In this document: positions 26,324 through 36,996 of the stretch, in pieces
Layout of the letters: the number at the start of each line of letters is the position of its first letter
How positions within the stretch are numbered: the stretch's first letter is position 1
NCBI GenBank assembly: GCA_963850765.1
Contig: CAWKMN010000005.1
Location: forward strand, 106,527 to 170,526
Source: CAWKMN01 sp963850765
Lineage (GTDB): Bacteria; Chloroflexota; Anaerolineae; Aggregatilineales; Aggregatilineaceae
Length of the DNA: 64,000 nt
Direction: 5' to 3'
Made by a program: the position numbers and the translations under genes
Notes under the pieces: model-generated
What the model saw: the letters and a program-made list of their open reading frames with translations, nothing else
Told to the model about the DNA's origin: nothing
Databases searched by the model: none

Positions 26324-27313
26324 TTATTTCAGCAGCTCGAGGATCGCGTCGCGCTCCTCCTGCAGCTCCTCGGTGGTGATGCGCAGACGGTCGCGGGCAT
26401 AGGTGCTGACGTCCAGCCCGGTGATCATCTGATACGCGCCGGGCGCGGTGACGCGCAGCGGGAACGAGTAGACCAGCCCATCCGGCACGCCGTAAGGATT
26501 GCCGTCGGAGCGGATGGCGGCGCTCGTCCAGTCGTCGCCGGCTGTGATACCGAGCACGGTTTGAATGTGATTCACGATGGCGTTGGCGGCGCTGGCGGCG
26601 CTGCTCTTGCCGCGCGCGTCGATGATCTCCTTGCCGCGCTGCTGGCACTTCTTGAGGAACTCGCCTTCCCACCAGCCGCGATCCGGGATCACGTCCAGCG
26701 CGGGATGGCCGTCGATCAGCGCATGCTCAAAATCGGGGAACTGCGTCGGGCTGTGATTGCCCCAGATCGCCAGATGGGTGACGGCGGTTACGGGCACGCC
26801 GGCCTTGATCGCGACCTGCGACTTGGCGCGGTTTTCGTCGAGCCGGGTCATGGCGAACCAGCGATCGGTCGGGACATCCGGCGCGCTGTTCATGGCGATC
26901 AGGGTGTTGGTGTTGCACGGGTTGGCGACGACCAGCACGCGTATATCATCCGCCGCGCCGTCGTTGATCGCGCGGCCCTGCTCGACAAAGATCGGGGCGT
27001 TATCCTTGATCACGTCGGCGCGCTCCATGCCCTTGCCGCGCGGCTTACCTCCGACGAGCACCGCCCAGTTGGCGTCCTTGAAGGCGACCTCGGCGCGGTC
27101 GGTCGGCACGATGCCGGCCAGCAGCGGGAACGCGCAGTCTTCCAGTTCCATCACTACGCCGCGCAGGGCATCCTGCGCCTGCGGAATTTCGAGAATCTGC
27201 AAGATCACCGGCTGGTCCGGGCCAAAGGCTTCCCCGTTTACCAGCCGGTACAGGAGGCTGTATCCGATCTGACCGGCCCCACCGGTAACGGCGACACGAA
27301 TGGGTGTTTTCAC
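26324..27313 (-). CDS. mdh: NAD-dependent malate dehydrogenase
   Basis: Interconverts malate and oxaloacetate in the TCA cycle and gluconeogenesis. The 329-aa protein is of the cytosolic-type (MDH type 2) group. The NAD site is VAVTGGAGQIGYSLLYR near the N-terminus; substrate arginines lie in GGKPRGKGMERAD and in TRLDENRAKSQVA; the catalytic His is in IWGNHSPTQFP. The GTG at 27313 is chosen because AAGGAG sits eight bases upstream and homologues begin here; the frame stays open further 5' without support. With pckA (29240) and ppdK (57423) it covers the malate-oxaloacetate-PEP-pyruvate node. It is divergent from the phosphoesterase gene. Confidence 0.95.
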   Translation of the reverse strand: MKTPIRVAVTGGAGQIGYSLLYRLVNGEAFGPDQPVILQILEIPQAQDALRGVVMELEDCAFPLLAGIVPTDRAEVAFKDANWAVLVGGKPRGKGMERADVIKDNAPIFVEQGRAINDGAADDIRVLVVANPCNTNTLIAMNSAPDVPTDRWFAMTRLDENRAKSQVAIKAGVPVTAVTHLAIWGNHSPTQFPDFEHALIDGHPALDVIPDRGWWEGEFLKKCQQRGKEIIDARGKSSAASAANAIVNHIQTVLGITAGDDWTSAAIRSDGNPYGVPDGLVYSFPLRVTAPGAYQMITGLDVSTYARDRLRITTEELQEERDAILELLK

Positions 27314-27461
27314 GTGCTCTGCTCCTTCAAAGGGGTTATTTTTTCCAGTATCGATGAAGATTATAGCGATTCGTATTCTGAATGCCCCTACACGACCGCC
27401 GCCTTTGTTGGTATACTCGCTCCGATTTGACCGGGGTAACTTAATCATCAAGACTGTTCTC

Positions 27462-28457
27462 ATGCCCGATCGTTTTCTCAATCTTCTCGACGGCGTCGCG
27501 ATGGTCGTGACCGACCTGCACGGTGATCGTGACGCATATGTCCGCTATATCCGCCGCTTCCGCGCGCTGCACGCGTCCGGCGAAGTGCAGCGGTTGGTTC
27601 TGCTGGGCGACCTGATCCACAGCTACGGCCCGCCGCAAACAGACGGCAGCCTGAACATGGTGCTCAACGTGATCGGGCTGCAGGAAGAGTTCGGCCCGGA
27701 CACGGTCATCATGCTGCTGGGCAACCACGAGATGCCGCACATCTACGGCGTCTCGCTGGCCAAAGGCGATCAGGAGTTTACGCCGCGCTTTGAGCACAGT
27801 CTGGGCGGTTTTCGCGCGCAGGTGCTGGCGTTTTTCGAGAGCTTGCCGTTCTACGTGCGGACGGGGGGCGGCGTGCTGCTGGCCCATGCGGGTCCCTCGT
27901 ATGAGGCAAGCCAGCATGTCGAGGCGCTGCGTGACTACGATCACGGCGCCATCCTGCGCGACGTGGATCAGGTGTTCCGCCAGTCTGGCGATCTCTCACC
28001 GCTCTACCGCCAGTATGGGGAAGTGTACGGCTCGTCCTATGCCGAAGAGGCCGACTATTACCTGGCGGTCCGGGGGGCGGACGATCCGCGCTACACGCAC
28101 CTGCTGCGCGCGTTTATGATCTCGCAGCAGAGTGAGCCGTTTCAAATGCTGTGGGATACTCTGTTCACGATGAACGAGGCCGGCCTGACCGAGCGCGTTT
28201 ATCTGCAAATCTGCCAGGATTTTGCGGCGGCATTGTCGGCGGACGCACCCGCCGAGCAGCGCGTGATCCTCAGTGGGCACATCGTGACGCCGCTGGGCGG
28301 CTACATGCTGGTGAACCGTTATCATTTCCGGCTGTCGAGCGCGACGCATGCCCGCCCGCGCGAGGCGGGGCGCTATCTTCTGCTGGACTGTGCCCGGCCG
28401 GTCCGCGCGGCGAATGAGCTGATCGGCTGCCTGGGCAGTGTGTTCGAGGACGACTGA
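27462..28457 (+). CDS. Calcineurin-like metallophosphoesterase
   Basis: The 331-aa metallophosphatase is of the calcineurin-like superfamily. All metal-binding blocks are present in order: DLHGD (VVTDLHGDRDAY), GDLIH (LVLLGDLIHSYG), GNHE (MLLGNHEMPH), AHAG (LLAHAGPSYEAS) and SGHI near the C-terminus. The substrate could be a phosphoprotein, nucleotide or phosphorylated metabolite. The ATG at 27462 follows homologous length, but no strong ribosome-binding site is seen. The last codon overlaps the next gene's start (TGATG), so the two phosphatases are translationally coupled and probably act in one pathway. Confidence 0.85.
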   Translation: MPDRFLNLLDGVAMVVTDLHGDRDAYVRYIRRFRALHASGEVQRLVLLGDLIHSYGPPQTDGSLNMVLNVIGLQEEFGPDTVIMLLGNHEMPHIYGVSLAKGDQEFTPRFEHSLGGFRAQVLAFFESLPFYVRTGGGVLLAHAGPSYEASQHVEALRDYDHGAILRDVDQVFRQSGDLSPLYRQYGEVYGSSYAEEADYYLAVRGADDPRYTHLLRAFMISQQSEPFQMLWDTLFTMNEAGLTERVYLQICQDFAAALSADAPAEQRVILSGHIVTPLGGYMLVNRYHFRLSSATHARPREAGRYLLLDCARPVRAANELIGCLGSVFEDD

Positions 28458-29092
28458 TGACGATCACGCGTGTGCTCCTGATCCGGCACGGCGAAACGGA
28501 CTGGAATGCCACCGGCCGCTGGCAGGGCCGCGCGCCCGTGCCGCTCAATGCCGTAGGGATGGCGCAGGCTGAACGCCTGGGGCTGTATCTCGCTTCGAAC
28601 GGCTTCCGCATCGACGCGCTCTACAGCAGCGATCTGAAGCGTGCCATGCAGACGGCTGAGGCGATCACCGCCCCGCTGCGGCTGGACATCCATCCCGAGC
28701 CGCGCCTGCGCGAGATCGACCTGGGCGACTGGCAGGGACTCACGCGTGACGAGGTCAATGCCTGGGATGGTGAGCGTTATGCGGTCTATGTGGCGGACCG
28801 GCAGGCCAACCCGATCCCGAACGGCAAATCATGGGATCAGGTGAAGGTGCGCGTGCGCGGCGTGTTCGACGATCTGGCCGCGCGCCACCCCGCGCAGACG
28901 ATCGCGCTGATCAGCCACGGCGGCACGATCGCGCGGCTGCTGGACAGCCTGTTTGGTCCGATCGAGCGTCCGAGCCTGTCCAACACGTCGATGACCGAGC
29001 TGGAGCAGGCCGCGCCGGGCGCACCGTGGGAACTGGTGCGCGTGGCATGGTCCCCGCATCTGGCCGACGCGCCGCTGGGCGAAACATGGTGA
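28457..29092 (+). CDS. Histidine phosphatase family protein
   Basis: The 211-aa histidine phosphatase (phosphoglycerate-mutase-like branch, often annotated as CobC/GpmB-like) is cytosolic. The catalytic RHG motif is in LIRHGETDWN, the second Arg in YSSDLKRAMQTAE, the acid in REIDLGDWQG and the second His in ALISHGGTIARL. Cofactor-dependent mutase activity is unlikely at this size; a phosphatase on a small phospho-metabolite is more probable. It overlaps the metallophosphoesterase by one base in TGATG, which argues for co-translation. A type-C repeat follows. Confidence 0.9.
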   Translation: MTITRVLLIRHGETDWNATGRWQGRAPVPLNAVGMAQAERLGLYLASNGFRIDALYSSDLKRAMQTAEAITAPLRLDIHPEPRLREIDLGDWQGLTRDEVNAWDGERYAVYVADRQANPIPNGKSWDQVKVRVRGVFDDLAARHPAQTIALISHGGTIARLLDSLFGPIERPSLSNTSMTELEQAAPGAPWELVRVAWSPHLADAPLGETW

Positions 29093-29097
29093 TCCGT

Positions 29098-29212
29098 TAT
29101 TAGTTTTTGGTGATTAGTTTTTAGTTGATTGGCGGACGGTGACAGGGAGATCAGCCCCGCGCCGCTTGAACCAGGAACCAATAACTAAAAACCAAGAACC
29201 AACAACCAACCG
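29098..29212. repeat. Type-C low-complexity inverted repeat (TTAGTTTTTGGTGATT words)
   Basis: The left arm is TTAGTTTTTGGTGATTAG; the right arm is built from AACCAGGAACCAATAAC and TAAAAACCAAGAACC. The core (29130-29165) carries GCGGACGGTGACAGGG. The start of a similar element is cut by the window end at 63930. Confidence 0.75.
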
Positions 29213-29239
29213 CCGCACTGAGGAGAGAGGGATGGGACT

Positions 29240-30844
29240 ATGAGCGACGAGTATCGCAGTAATTACGGCCTCGAACATCACGGCTTTGAGAACATCGAGC
29301 GTGAATACTGGAATCTGCCCACCGCCGCCCTGTACGAGCAGATTGTGCGGCACCGCGAAGGCATCCTGGCGCATCATGGCGCGGTGGTCGTCCGCACCGG
29401 GGATCACACCGGGCGCTCGCCCAACGACAAATTCATCGTCCGCGAACCCGCCTCGGAAGACGTGATCTGGTGGGGCGCGGTCAACAAGCCCTGCACGGCA
29501 GAGATTTTTGACGCGCTGCACGAGCGCATCCTGAATTATTTCCAGAACCGCGATGTGTTTATACAGGACTGTTACGCCGGCACTGATCCCGATTTCCGCC
29601 TGCCGATCCGCATCATCACCGAGAACGCGTGGCACAGCCTGTTCGCGCGCAATATGTTCGTGCGGATCTCGGACCCCGACCAGCTTCGCCGCCACGTGCC
29701 CGAATTCGTGGTGATCGACGCGCCCAATATCACCGCCGATCCCGACCTGCACTGCACGACATCGGGCACGTTCATCCTGGTGAACTTCGCCAAACGCCTC
29801 GTGCTGATCGGCGGGACGCGCTACGCCGGTGAGGTCAAAAAGTCGATCTTCACGATTATGAACTACCTGCTGCCGCAGCGCGGCGTGATGTCGATGCACT
29901 GCTCCGCCAATTATGGCAAGGACCCGGACGATGTGGCGCTGTTCTTTGGCCTGAGCGGGACCGGCAAAACGACGCTCTCCACCGATTCGTCACGCACGCT
30001 GATCGGAGATGATGAGCACGGGTGGAGCGACAGCGGGATCTTCAATTTCGAGGGCGGCTGTTACGCCAAGGTGATTCGTCTCTCGCCGCAGGGTGAGCCG
30101 GAGATTTGGTCGGCGACGCGCCGGTTCGGCACGATCCTCGAAAATGTGAAGATCGACGCGGGCCGCCGCCGGATCGATCTGGATGACGCGTCGTTCACCG
30201 AGAATACCCGCGCGGCCTATCCCATCACGTATATCCCCAACGCCGATTACCGGGGCAGGGGCGGGCATCCCAGGCATATTATCTTCCTGACGGCGGATGC
30301 CTATGGGGTGATGCCTCCGGTGGCCCGCCTGACGCCCGATCAGGCGCAGTATCATTTCCTGGCCGGTTATACTGCGCGCGTCGCCGGGACCGAACGCGGC
30401 GTGCAGGAGCCGTCGGCCACCTTCAGTACGTGTTTCGGCGCGCCGTTCATGCCATTACAGCCGACCGTCTACGCGCGGCTGCTGGCCGAGAAGGTTCAGC
30501 AGCACAACGTCACGATCTGGCTGATGAACACCGGCTGGACCGGCGGCCCGTATGGGGAAGGGCACCGGATGGAACTGGCCTATTCGCGGCGCATCGTCAA
30601 CGCGGCGCTGAACGGCGAGCTGGACAATGTGCCGATGGTCGCGGATCCGATCTTTGGGTTTGCCATTCCGACGGCCGTCCCCGGTGTGCCAAGCGAGATC
30701 CTGGTGCCGCGCCAATCATGGAGCGATCCGGCGGCTTACGACGCCCGCGCGTGCGATCTCGTGGCGCGCTTCCACAAGTATATGGAGCAGTTCGAGACGC
30801 ACATGAGCGACGCGGTCAAAGCCGCCGCGCCCAAAATGCCGTAA
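29240..30844 (+). CDS. pckA: Phosphoenolpyruvate carboxykinase (ATP)
   Basis: Converts oxaloacetate plus ATP to PEP and CO2 for gluconeogenesis. The 534-aa length is standard for the ATP-type enzyme. The P-loop GLSGTGKTT lies at residues 237-245; the ATP-type signature FEGGCYAKVI and the Mn-binding lysine region VKKSIFTIMN are present, as is RTGDHTGRSPNDKF for substrate binding. The start follows a purine-rich GAGGAGAGAGGGATGGG. The gene is flanked by low-complexity repeats on both sides and lies about 2 kb from mdh, which makes its substrate. No regulator is visible. Confidence 0.96.
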   Translation: MSDEYRSNYGLEHHGFENIEREYWNLPTAALYEQIVRHREGILAHHGAVVVRTGDHTGRSPNDKFIVREPASEDVIWWGAVNKPCTAEIFDALHERILNYFQNRDVFIQDCYAGTDPDFRLPIRIITENAWHSLFARNMFVRISDPDQLRRHVPEFVVIDAPNITADPDLHCTTSGTFILVNFAKRLVLIGGTRYAGEVKKSIFTIMNYLLPQRGVMSMHCSANYGKDPDDVALFFGLSGTGKTTLSTDSSRTLIGDDEHGWSDSGIFNFEGGCYAKVIRLSPQGEPEIWSATRRFGTILENVKIDAGRRRIDLDDASFTENTRAAYPITYIPNADYRGRGGHPRHIIFLTADAYGVMPPVARLTPDQAQYHFLAGYTARVAGTERGVQEPSATFSTCFGAPFMPLQPTVYARLLAEKVQQHNVTIWLMNTGWTGGPYGEGHRMELAYSRRIVNAALNGELDNVPMVADPIFGFAIPTAVPGVPSEILVPRQSWSDPAAYDARACDLVARFHKYMEQFETHMSDAVKAAAPKMP

Positions 30845-30845
30845 A

Positions 30846-30932
30846 GGCAGCGGTTAGCCGTTAGCGATTAGCGGTTAGCCAAGAACAGGTCCAGAGAATC
30901 ATAGGGGCGGGTTAACAAACCCGCCCTTGTAT
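30846..30932. repeat. Type-C fragment followed by a type-B hairpin
   Basis: CAGCGGTTAGCCGTTAGC words (30846-30893) are followed by GGGGCGGGTTAACAAACCCGCCC (30903-30925 stem of 8-9 pairs). Together they lie between the convergent pckA and the secreted-protein gene and probably terminate both. Confidence 0.7.
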
Positions 30933-30987
30933 ATCGGTGAATTCCTGGTGGGGAGAGAAGAACCAAACGACAGGTGTAACCCTCGAT

Positions 30988-32487
30988 TTACCCCGCTACG
31001 CCCCAGGACCCGGTATCCCCAAACAGCGTCAGGTAAATCACCGTGCCGTCCGGCCAGTTCAGATACAGGCGCGGGGTGTAATCGCTCGACCACTGGTAGG
31101 TCATGGTGTAGCCCTGCTCAAACGAGACCGACCACCCGATCGCCGCGCGGATCGCCGGGTTATCGACCCACACCCGGCCGAAGCCGCGCATAGGCTGGAA
31201 CATCCCCGCCGGCGGCGGATCGGGGAACGTGATCATCTCACCGAGCCAGCGATCCTTCACCACGCGGACCTGTCCATCATTGCTCAGCACGTAAATATCG
31301 CTCGTATCGGCCCGCCAGATCATGTAGCCGTTCTCGAACATGTCAAACGACGCCTGGACCTCGACCGCTTCGCCCTCGGGACAGGCAGTCTGGGGTGTAG
31401 TCGGGAAGAAATAGGGGAAGGGGCAGACAATCAGCACGGTCAGGGAGGACTGCGCCTGCGTGTTGGCCGCATCGTCCGCGAACAGCATGAAGGTCGCATT
31501 ACCGCTGTAATATTCCGGCAGCGTTACGGTCCAGGAGCCAGCCGGCGCGGGGTTCGGCGCCGAGACCGACAGCCGACCGGATGGATCCAGCAGCCACACG
31601 CCGATCTCGTTCGATCCTTCCACCTGCCACGTCACGGTGACGGTTCCGCCGCGCGTGACGCTGTGCGGCGCGGCTTCAAAGGACAGGATGCGCGCCGTCA
31701 ATTCCGGGGGCGTGGGCGGGGCCGGCGTCGGATCAATGGCCCCTGTCACCTGGATCGGCGGCAGCATCTGTTCGGCCAGCGTGGCGCCGCTGGTGATATC
31801 GACCACGCGCATCTGGATCCGGATCACGCGCCCGGAATCGGGCAGGATCGGCGCGACGACACCTTCCCCGGCGGATGGAACCCACAGGTTGGGGCGGGGC
31901 AGTTCCACGGAGATCGTGCGGCCCGCGTCAAGCACCTGTTCGAAGACGAGATTGGTCATCGGTCCCCGGTTGGAGACGGTCCAGCCAACGGGGACGCGCG
32001 CCATCCCGCCGGCAAGCTGCACGGTGCCGAGTGTCTGTACGGTACTCGCGAAGTTATCAATGACCGGCGCTGCGCCAGATCCGTCGTCGGCGTAGGGAAT
32101 GGTCAGCACGCGCTGTTCGAGTGTCACCCCCTGCGCATCGTTCACCACGAGTTTGTAGGAGGGTGGACCGAAATTCAGCGGGTGCTCGACCGGGACTTCA
32201 AGGCTGCCTTCGGCGGGCAGCGGCGCTCCGTCAGGAGATGGGACAATCTGCCACGAGTTAAATCGATAAGCATATAATGCAAGCTGGTACAGGCTGTCCA
32301 GTCCGACAACCTGCCACGAGAGTTCGGTGGTGGTCAGCCCGGCTTCCGCTTCCGCGACCGAGATCGAATCCAGACTGCTCGTAAACTGGATAATGGTGGG
32401 CGGCAGGGCTGTTCCCTGAGCGGACACGGTGCCCAACCCGGCAATAATCACAGTGACCAGGATACAACTAATCCGAAGAGTTCTCAT
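30988..32487 (-). CDS. Secreted hypothetical protein with Ig-like segments (499 aa)
   Basis: No enzyme family recognised. It has a clear signal peptide at residues 1-23 (RTLRISCILVTVIIAGLGTVSAQG). After that, beta-rich segments with an Ig/CARDB-like spacing appear, notably PHSVTRGGTVTVTWQVEGSN and SGNATFMLFADDAANTQAQS; a C-terminal part with MIWRADTSDIYVLSNDGQVR resembles secreted proteins common in Chloroflexota. The start at 32487 is supported by GGAG eight bases upstream; the longer frame has none. It is extracellular or periplasmic with no lipobox. It stands alone between pckA and ogt. Confidence 0.72.
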   Translation of the reverse strand: MRTLRISCILVTVIIAGLGTVSAQGTALPPTIIQFTSSLDSISVAEAEAGLTTTELSWQVVGLDSLYQLALYAYRFNSWQIVPSPDGAPLPAEGSLEVPVEHPLNFGPPSYKLVVNDAQGVTLEQRVLTIPYADDGSGAAPVIDNFASTVQTLGTVQLAGGMARVPVGWTVSNRGPMTNLVFEQVLDAGRTISVELPRPNLWVPSAGEGVVAPILPDSGRVIRIQMRVVDITSGATLAEQMLPPIQVTGAIDPTPAPPTPPELTARILSFEAAPHSVTRGGTVTVTWQVEGSNEIGVWLLDPSGRLSVSAPNPAPAGSWTVTLPEYYSGNATFMLFADDAANTQAQSSLTVLIVCPFPYFFPTTPQTACPEGEAVEVQASFDMFENGYMIWRADTSDIYVLSNDGQVRVVKDRWLGEMITFPDPPPAGMFQPMRGFGRVWVDNPAIRAAIGWSVSFEQGYTMTYQWSSDYTPRLYLNWPDGTVIYLTLFGDTGSWGVAG

Positions 32488-32573
32488 AAGTGTTTCTCCG
32501 CAGACGTAGGAACACGCTCTGATTAAGAGTATACTCAAATTGTGGCACAAGGGAATTGATTGGAGCGAGGCGC

Positions 32574-33065
32574 ATGATCTACACGACGATGGACACGCCG
32601 ATCGGCAAGCTGCTGCTGGTGCGGAACGCGGACGGCCTGAACGCGATCACCTTTGACAGCCGGGAATGGACGATTGACCCGGCGTGGGGTCACGACCCGG
32701 ATGCCTTCGACGCGGTGATGGCGCAGCTCCAGGAGTATTTCGAGGGGGCGCGGCAGGCGTTTGATGTGCCGCTGGCGATGGCCGGGACGCCGTTCCAGCA
32801 GAAGGTGTGGACAGCACTGCTCGATATTCCCTACGGCGAGACGATCAGCTACGGCGATCTGGCGCGGCGCATCGGCCAGCCGGACGCGGTGCGGGCGGTC
32901 GGCGCGGCGAACGGGCGGAATCCGGTGCCGATCATTGTGCCGTGTCACCGTGTGATCGGCAGCAGCGGCAAGCTGATTGGTTACGGCGGCGGGCTGGCGA
33001 TCAAGGCGGCGCTGCTCGATCACGAGCGGCGCTATAAGGGTGGGGCGCAGTTGCAGATGTTTTAG
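32574..33065 (+). CDS. ogt: Methylated-DNA-protein cysteine methyltransferase
   Basis: DNA repair protein that removes O6-methylguanine damage by suicide transfer to its own cysteine. The 163-aa length fits Ogt/AGT. The active site PCHR is intact, with Cys at residue 124 (IIVPCHRVIGSSG), and the DNA-binding helix-turn-helix RAVGAANGRNP and the FQQKVWTALLDIPYGET start of the catalytic domain are seen. The ATG at 32574 was chosen because a GGAG/GAGG pair lies 3-12 bases upstream. The N-terminal domain is a short RNase H-like segment without an Ada zinc site, as expected for Ogt. No alkylation-response genes adjoin. Confidence 0.95.
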   Translation: MIYTTMDTPIGKLLLVRNADGLNAITFDSREWTIDPAWGHDPDAFDAVMAQLQEYFEGARQAFDVPLAMAGTPFQQKVWTALLDIPYGETISYGDLARRIGQPDAVRAVGAANGRNPVPIIVPCHRVIGSSGKLIGYGGGLAIKAALLDHERRYKGGAQLQMF

Positions 33066-33091
33066 AGCTCACAAGTTCCGAGGTTAGGTGC

Positions 33092-33430
33092 GTGATCGAA
33101 CAAAGAGATCCTGTTGATCTTGCGGTGGAGAGGATTCGGGCGATTGAGTGGCGGCTCAAACCGTCACGTGGAAACGCTAACATGGCTTTGATGCTCGAAT
33201 ACTATCGTCGAGTTGCGCTGTGGTCCAAAGCTCTGAGGCTCAAGCACTTTCGTTTGTTAATGTTCGTGGATATATCGCACGTGATCAACCCAGCGATACA
33301 ACTGAACCAGGCTCAGATAGATGTGCTGGAATCCATTGAGCGAAAGTTCAGCTTCCATGCCCGGTGGTTTTGTGAGTTGTATGTTCGTTGGACGCTCGAT
33401 AGAACAAACTCTGGAAGTAGTCCGTCATGA
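33092..33430 (+). CDS. Hypothetical protein (112 aa)
   Basis: Not recognised. A GTG at 33092, with AGGTTAGG upstream, starts a soluble, basic, helical protein (segments IRAIEWRLKPSRGNANMALM and VALWSKALRLKHFRLLMF). Its last codons overlap the ATG of the next gene, so the pair is one transcript. Base composition is visibly less GC-rich than neighbouring genes, which suggests recent acquisition. A type-D repeat follows the second gene. Confidence 0.55.
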   Translation: MIEQRDPVDLAVERIRAIEWRLKPSRGNANMALMLEYYRRVALWSKALRLKHFRLLMFVDISHVINPAIQLNQAQIDVLESIERKFSFHARWFCELYVRWTLDRTNSGSSPS

Positions 33431-33744
33431 CGCTTCCAGCACTATATGAACCCGTTATTCGCCTCTTTGAACGGGGTGCGTTTTTCAACCTAGATAAGAC
33501 GGGCCAGCTTTCTTTTATGCCCGGTCCGGTAGTCTGGTTGCCGAGCAGGAAACGCAGTTGGGATGCCCTCTGTGCGCGGACTCCGCTCCTCGATTTCGAC
33601 GATCAAACCCTGGATCGACTGGATCGAGATAATATCTTCTTCGGAGAACCCTGGCCGCCGCCAGTTCCAGCGTGGGAGAAATGGCGATATAAGTTTTACG
33701 TGCGGTTCAGAAACTGGTATGTCCGCCGCCGTTTCCGTTCATAA
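33427..33744 (+). CDS. Hypothetical protein (105 aa)
   Basis: Not recognised. It starts with ATG at 33427, overlapping the end of the 33092 gene by four bases (ATGA). It is a proline- and arginine-rich small protein (FNLDKTGQLSFMPGPVVWLP; C-terminal EKWRYKFYVRFRNWYVRRRF), basic and probably nucleic-acid- or membrane-associated, but no motif identifies it. No signal peptide is visible. The pair is bounded by ogt and the type-D repeat. Confidence 0.55.
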   Translation: MTLPALYEPVIRLFERGAFFNLDKTGQLSFMPGPVVWLPSRKRSWDALCARTPLLDFDDQTLDRLDRDNIFFGEPWPPPVPAWEKWRYKFYVRFRNWYVRRRFRS

Positions 33745-33767
33745 TCGATAGCTGTGGCACTGAGCCT

Positions 33768-34031
33768 CACCGGGCCGTGCAACGACCCGGCTCAATACCG
33801 AAAGGACCGCAAGCGGCCCTGAAAATAGCGCACGCGGGTTTAAACCGCGCGGCTATGGCAAAAGCCCGGAAGCCCGCTAAAGGGGCTGAAAGGAGTCCCT
33901 TCAGCGGACTTTTTTTCCATAGCCGGAGCGTTTTAACGCCCGGCGTCGGATTGCCCGAATGGCTCTGGCTGTATCGCAGCGTCCTTCAGGGCGCTTCCGG
34001 TAGATAGCCCGGTGCTTGGAGCGCCGGGCGG
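33768..34031. repeat. Type-D structured intergenic repeat (copy 2)
   Basis: Terminal hairpins mirror those of copy 1: CCGGGCCGTG...ACCCGG at the left (33770-33792, identical to 13132-13154 over 23 bases) and TAGCCCGGTGC...GCGCCGGGCG at the right. Inside are GCGCGGCTATGG with TTTTTTTCCATAGCC and a CTTCAGCGG stem. It separates convergent genes and could terminate both strands. Confidence 0.82.
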
Positions 34032-34034
34032 AGT

Positions 34035-36136
<2,102 letters not shown>

Positions 36137-36150
36137 GACTTAAGGTCCTC

Positions 36151-36207
36151 AGTTGGCAGTGACAGACAGTGAACAGTTGTCAGTTGTTGGTTATTGGTTG
36201 TTGGTGG
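36151..36207. repeat. Type-C low-complexity segment (GTCAGTTGTTGGTTATTGG words)
   Basis: GACAGTGAACAGTTGTCAG runs into TTGTTGGTTATTGGTTGTTGG with no clear complementary partner nearby; a single arm of the type-C vocabulary. Confidence 0.55.
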
Positions 36208-36329
36208 GCAGGATGTCGGGCCGCCGCACCTCACGGTAGATTATAGAGGCTTATGCACGACTGTGGTTGTTTTTGTCTTGGTGGCGTGCCAGACGCCAGG
36301 AAACCGTTAAAAACGCCGGGCTGGTTTCG

Positions 36330-36364
36330 AAAAAAGTCCGCAGAAGGGCGCGATTACTCTGCGG
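36330..36364 (-). terminator. Terminator of osmC-like gene
   Basis: On the complement, CCGCAGA (36364-36358) pairs with TCTGCGG (36344-36338), followed by ACTTTTTTC. It lies 47 bases past the OsmC stop. Confidence 0.75.
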
Positions 36365-36411
36365 AATAGTGGAATGTGCGGAGCCGACGGTTTGACCGTG
36401 GCAAATGGGTG

Positions 36412-36843
36412 TTAGCTCACCAGCCGCGCATTGAGCGTGATCTCGGGGATCGCCGCCAGCGCGTTAGAGATGGGGCAGCCCTTCTTGCTGACTTCCGCGA
36501 CTTCCTGGAACTTCGCCGCGTCAATGCCTGGGACTTTTGCTTCCATATCCAGTTCGATCTTGTTGATACGGAAGCCCGCCTCAGCTTTGTTAAAATGCAC
36601 ATTCGCCTTCGTGCGGACAAAATCCGGCGTAAATCCGGCACGGCCCAGGTCGCCGCTAAACGCCATCGAGAAGCAGCTTGCCAGCGCGGCCCCGATCAAT
36701 TCTTCGGGGTTGGTGCCCGGGACTTCTTCAAAGCGCGTCCCGAAAGTATAGGCGTTGGTGGACGGGACACTGCCCAGACTAAAGGTACCCTTACCTTCGC
36801 GCAGGGTTCCCTGCCATTCGGCGGACGCTTTACGTATAGGCAT
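36412..36843 (-). CDS. OsmC-family peroxiredoxin
   Basis: OsmC/Ohr-fold thiol peroxidase that detoxifies organic hydroperoxides using a cysteine pair. The 143-aa protein has Cys57 (GAALASCFSMAFSG) and Cys123 (KKGCPISNAL), the peroxidatic and resolving positions of the OsmC type. Start at 36843: AGGAGAGAGAACAC lies before the ATG; a longer frame is unsupported. It has a terminator 50 bases downstream and is monocistronic. The Ohr-like versus OsmC-like subgroup cannot be separated here, so the symbol is left empty. Confidence 0.93.
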   Translation of the reverse strand: MPIRKASAEWQGTLREGKGTFSLGSVPSTNAYTFGTRFEEVPGTNPEELIGAALASCFSMAFSGDLGRAGFTPDFVRTKANVHFNKAEAGFRINKIELDMEAKVPGIDAAKFQEVAEVSKKGCPISNALAAIPEITLNARLVS

Positions 36844-36996
36844 GTGTTCTCTCTCCTGAAAAAAAGATGTGACCTGCTCCGATTGTAGCAAAAGGGCCGG
36901 CTCGGCTGCACACGGGCCACGCCGCATGTGGGCAAGTCCTGACGAAGACGGGGAGCTGGTGTTACAATTGAAGTATGCTTATCAGGAGTTCGGGTG

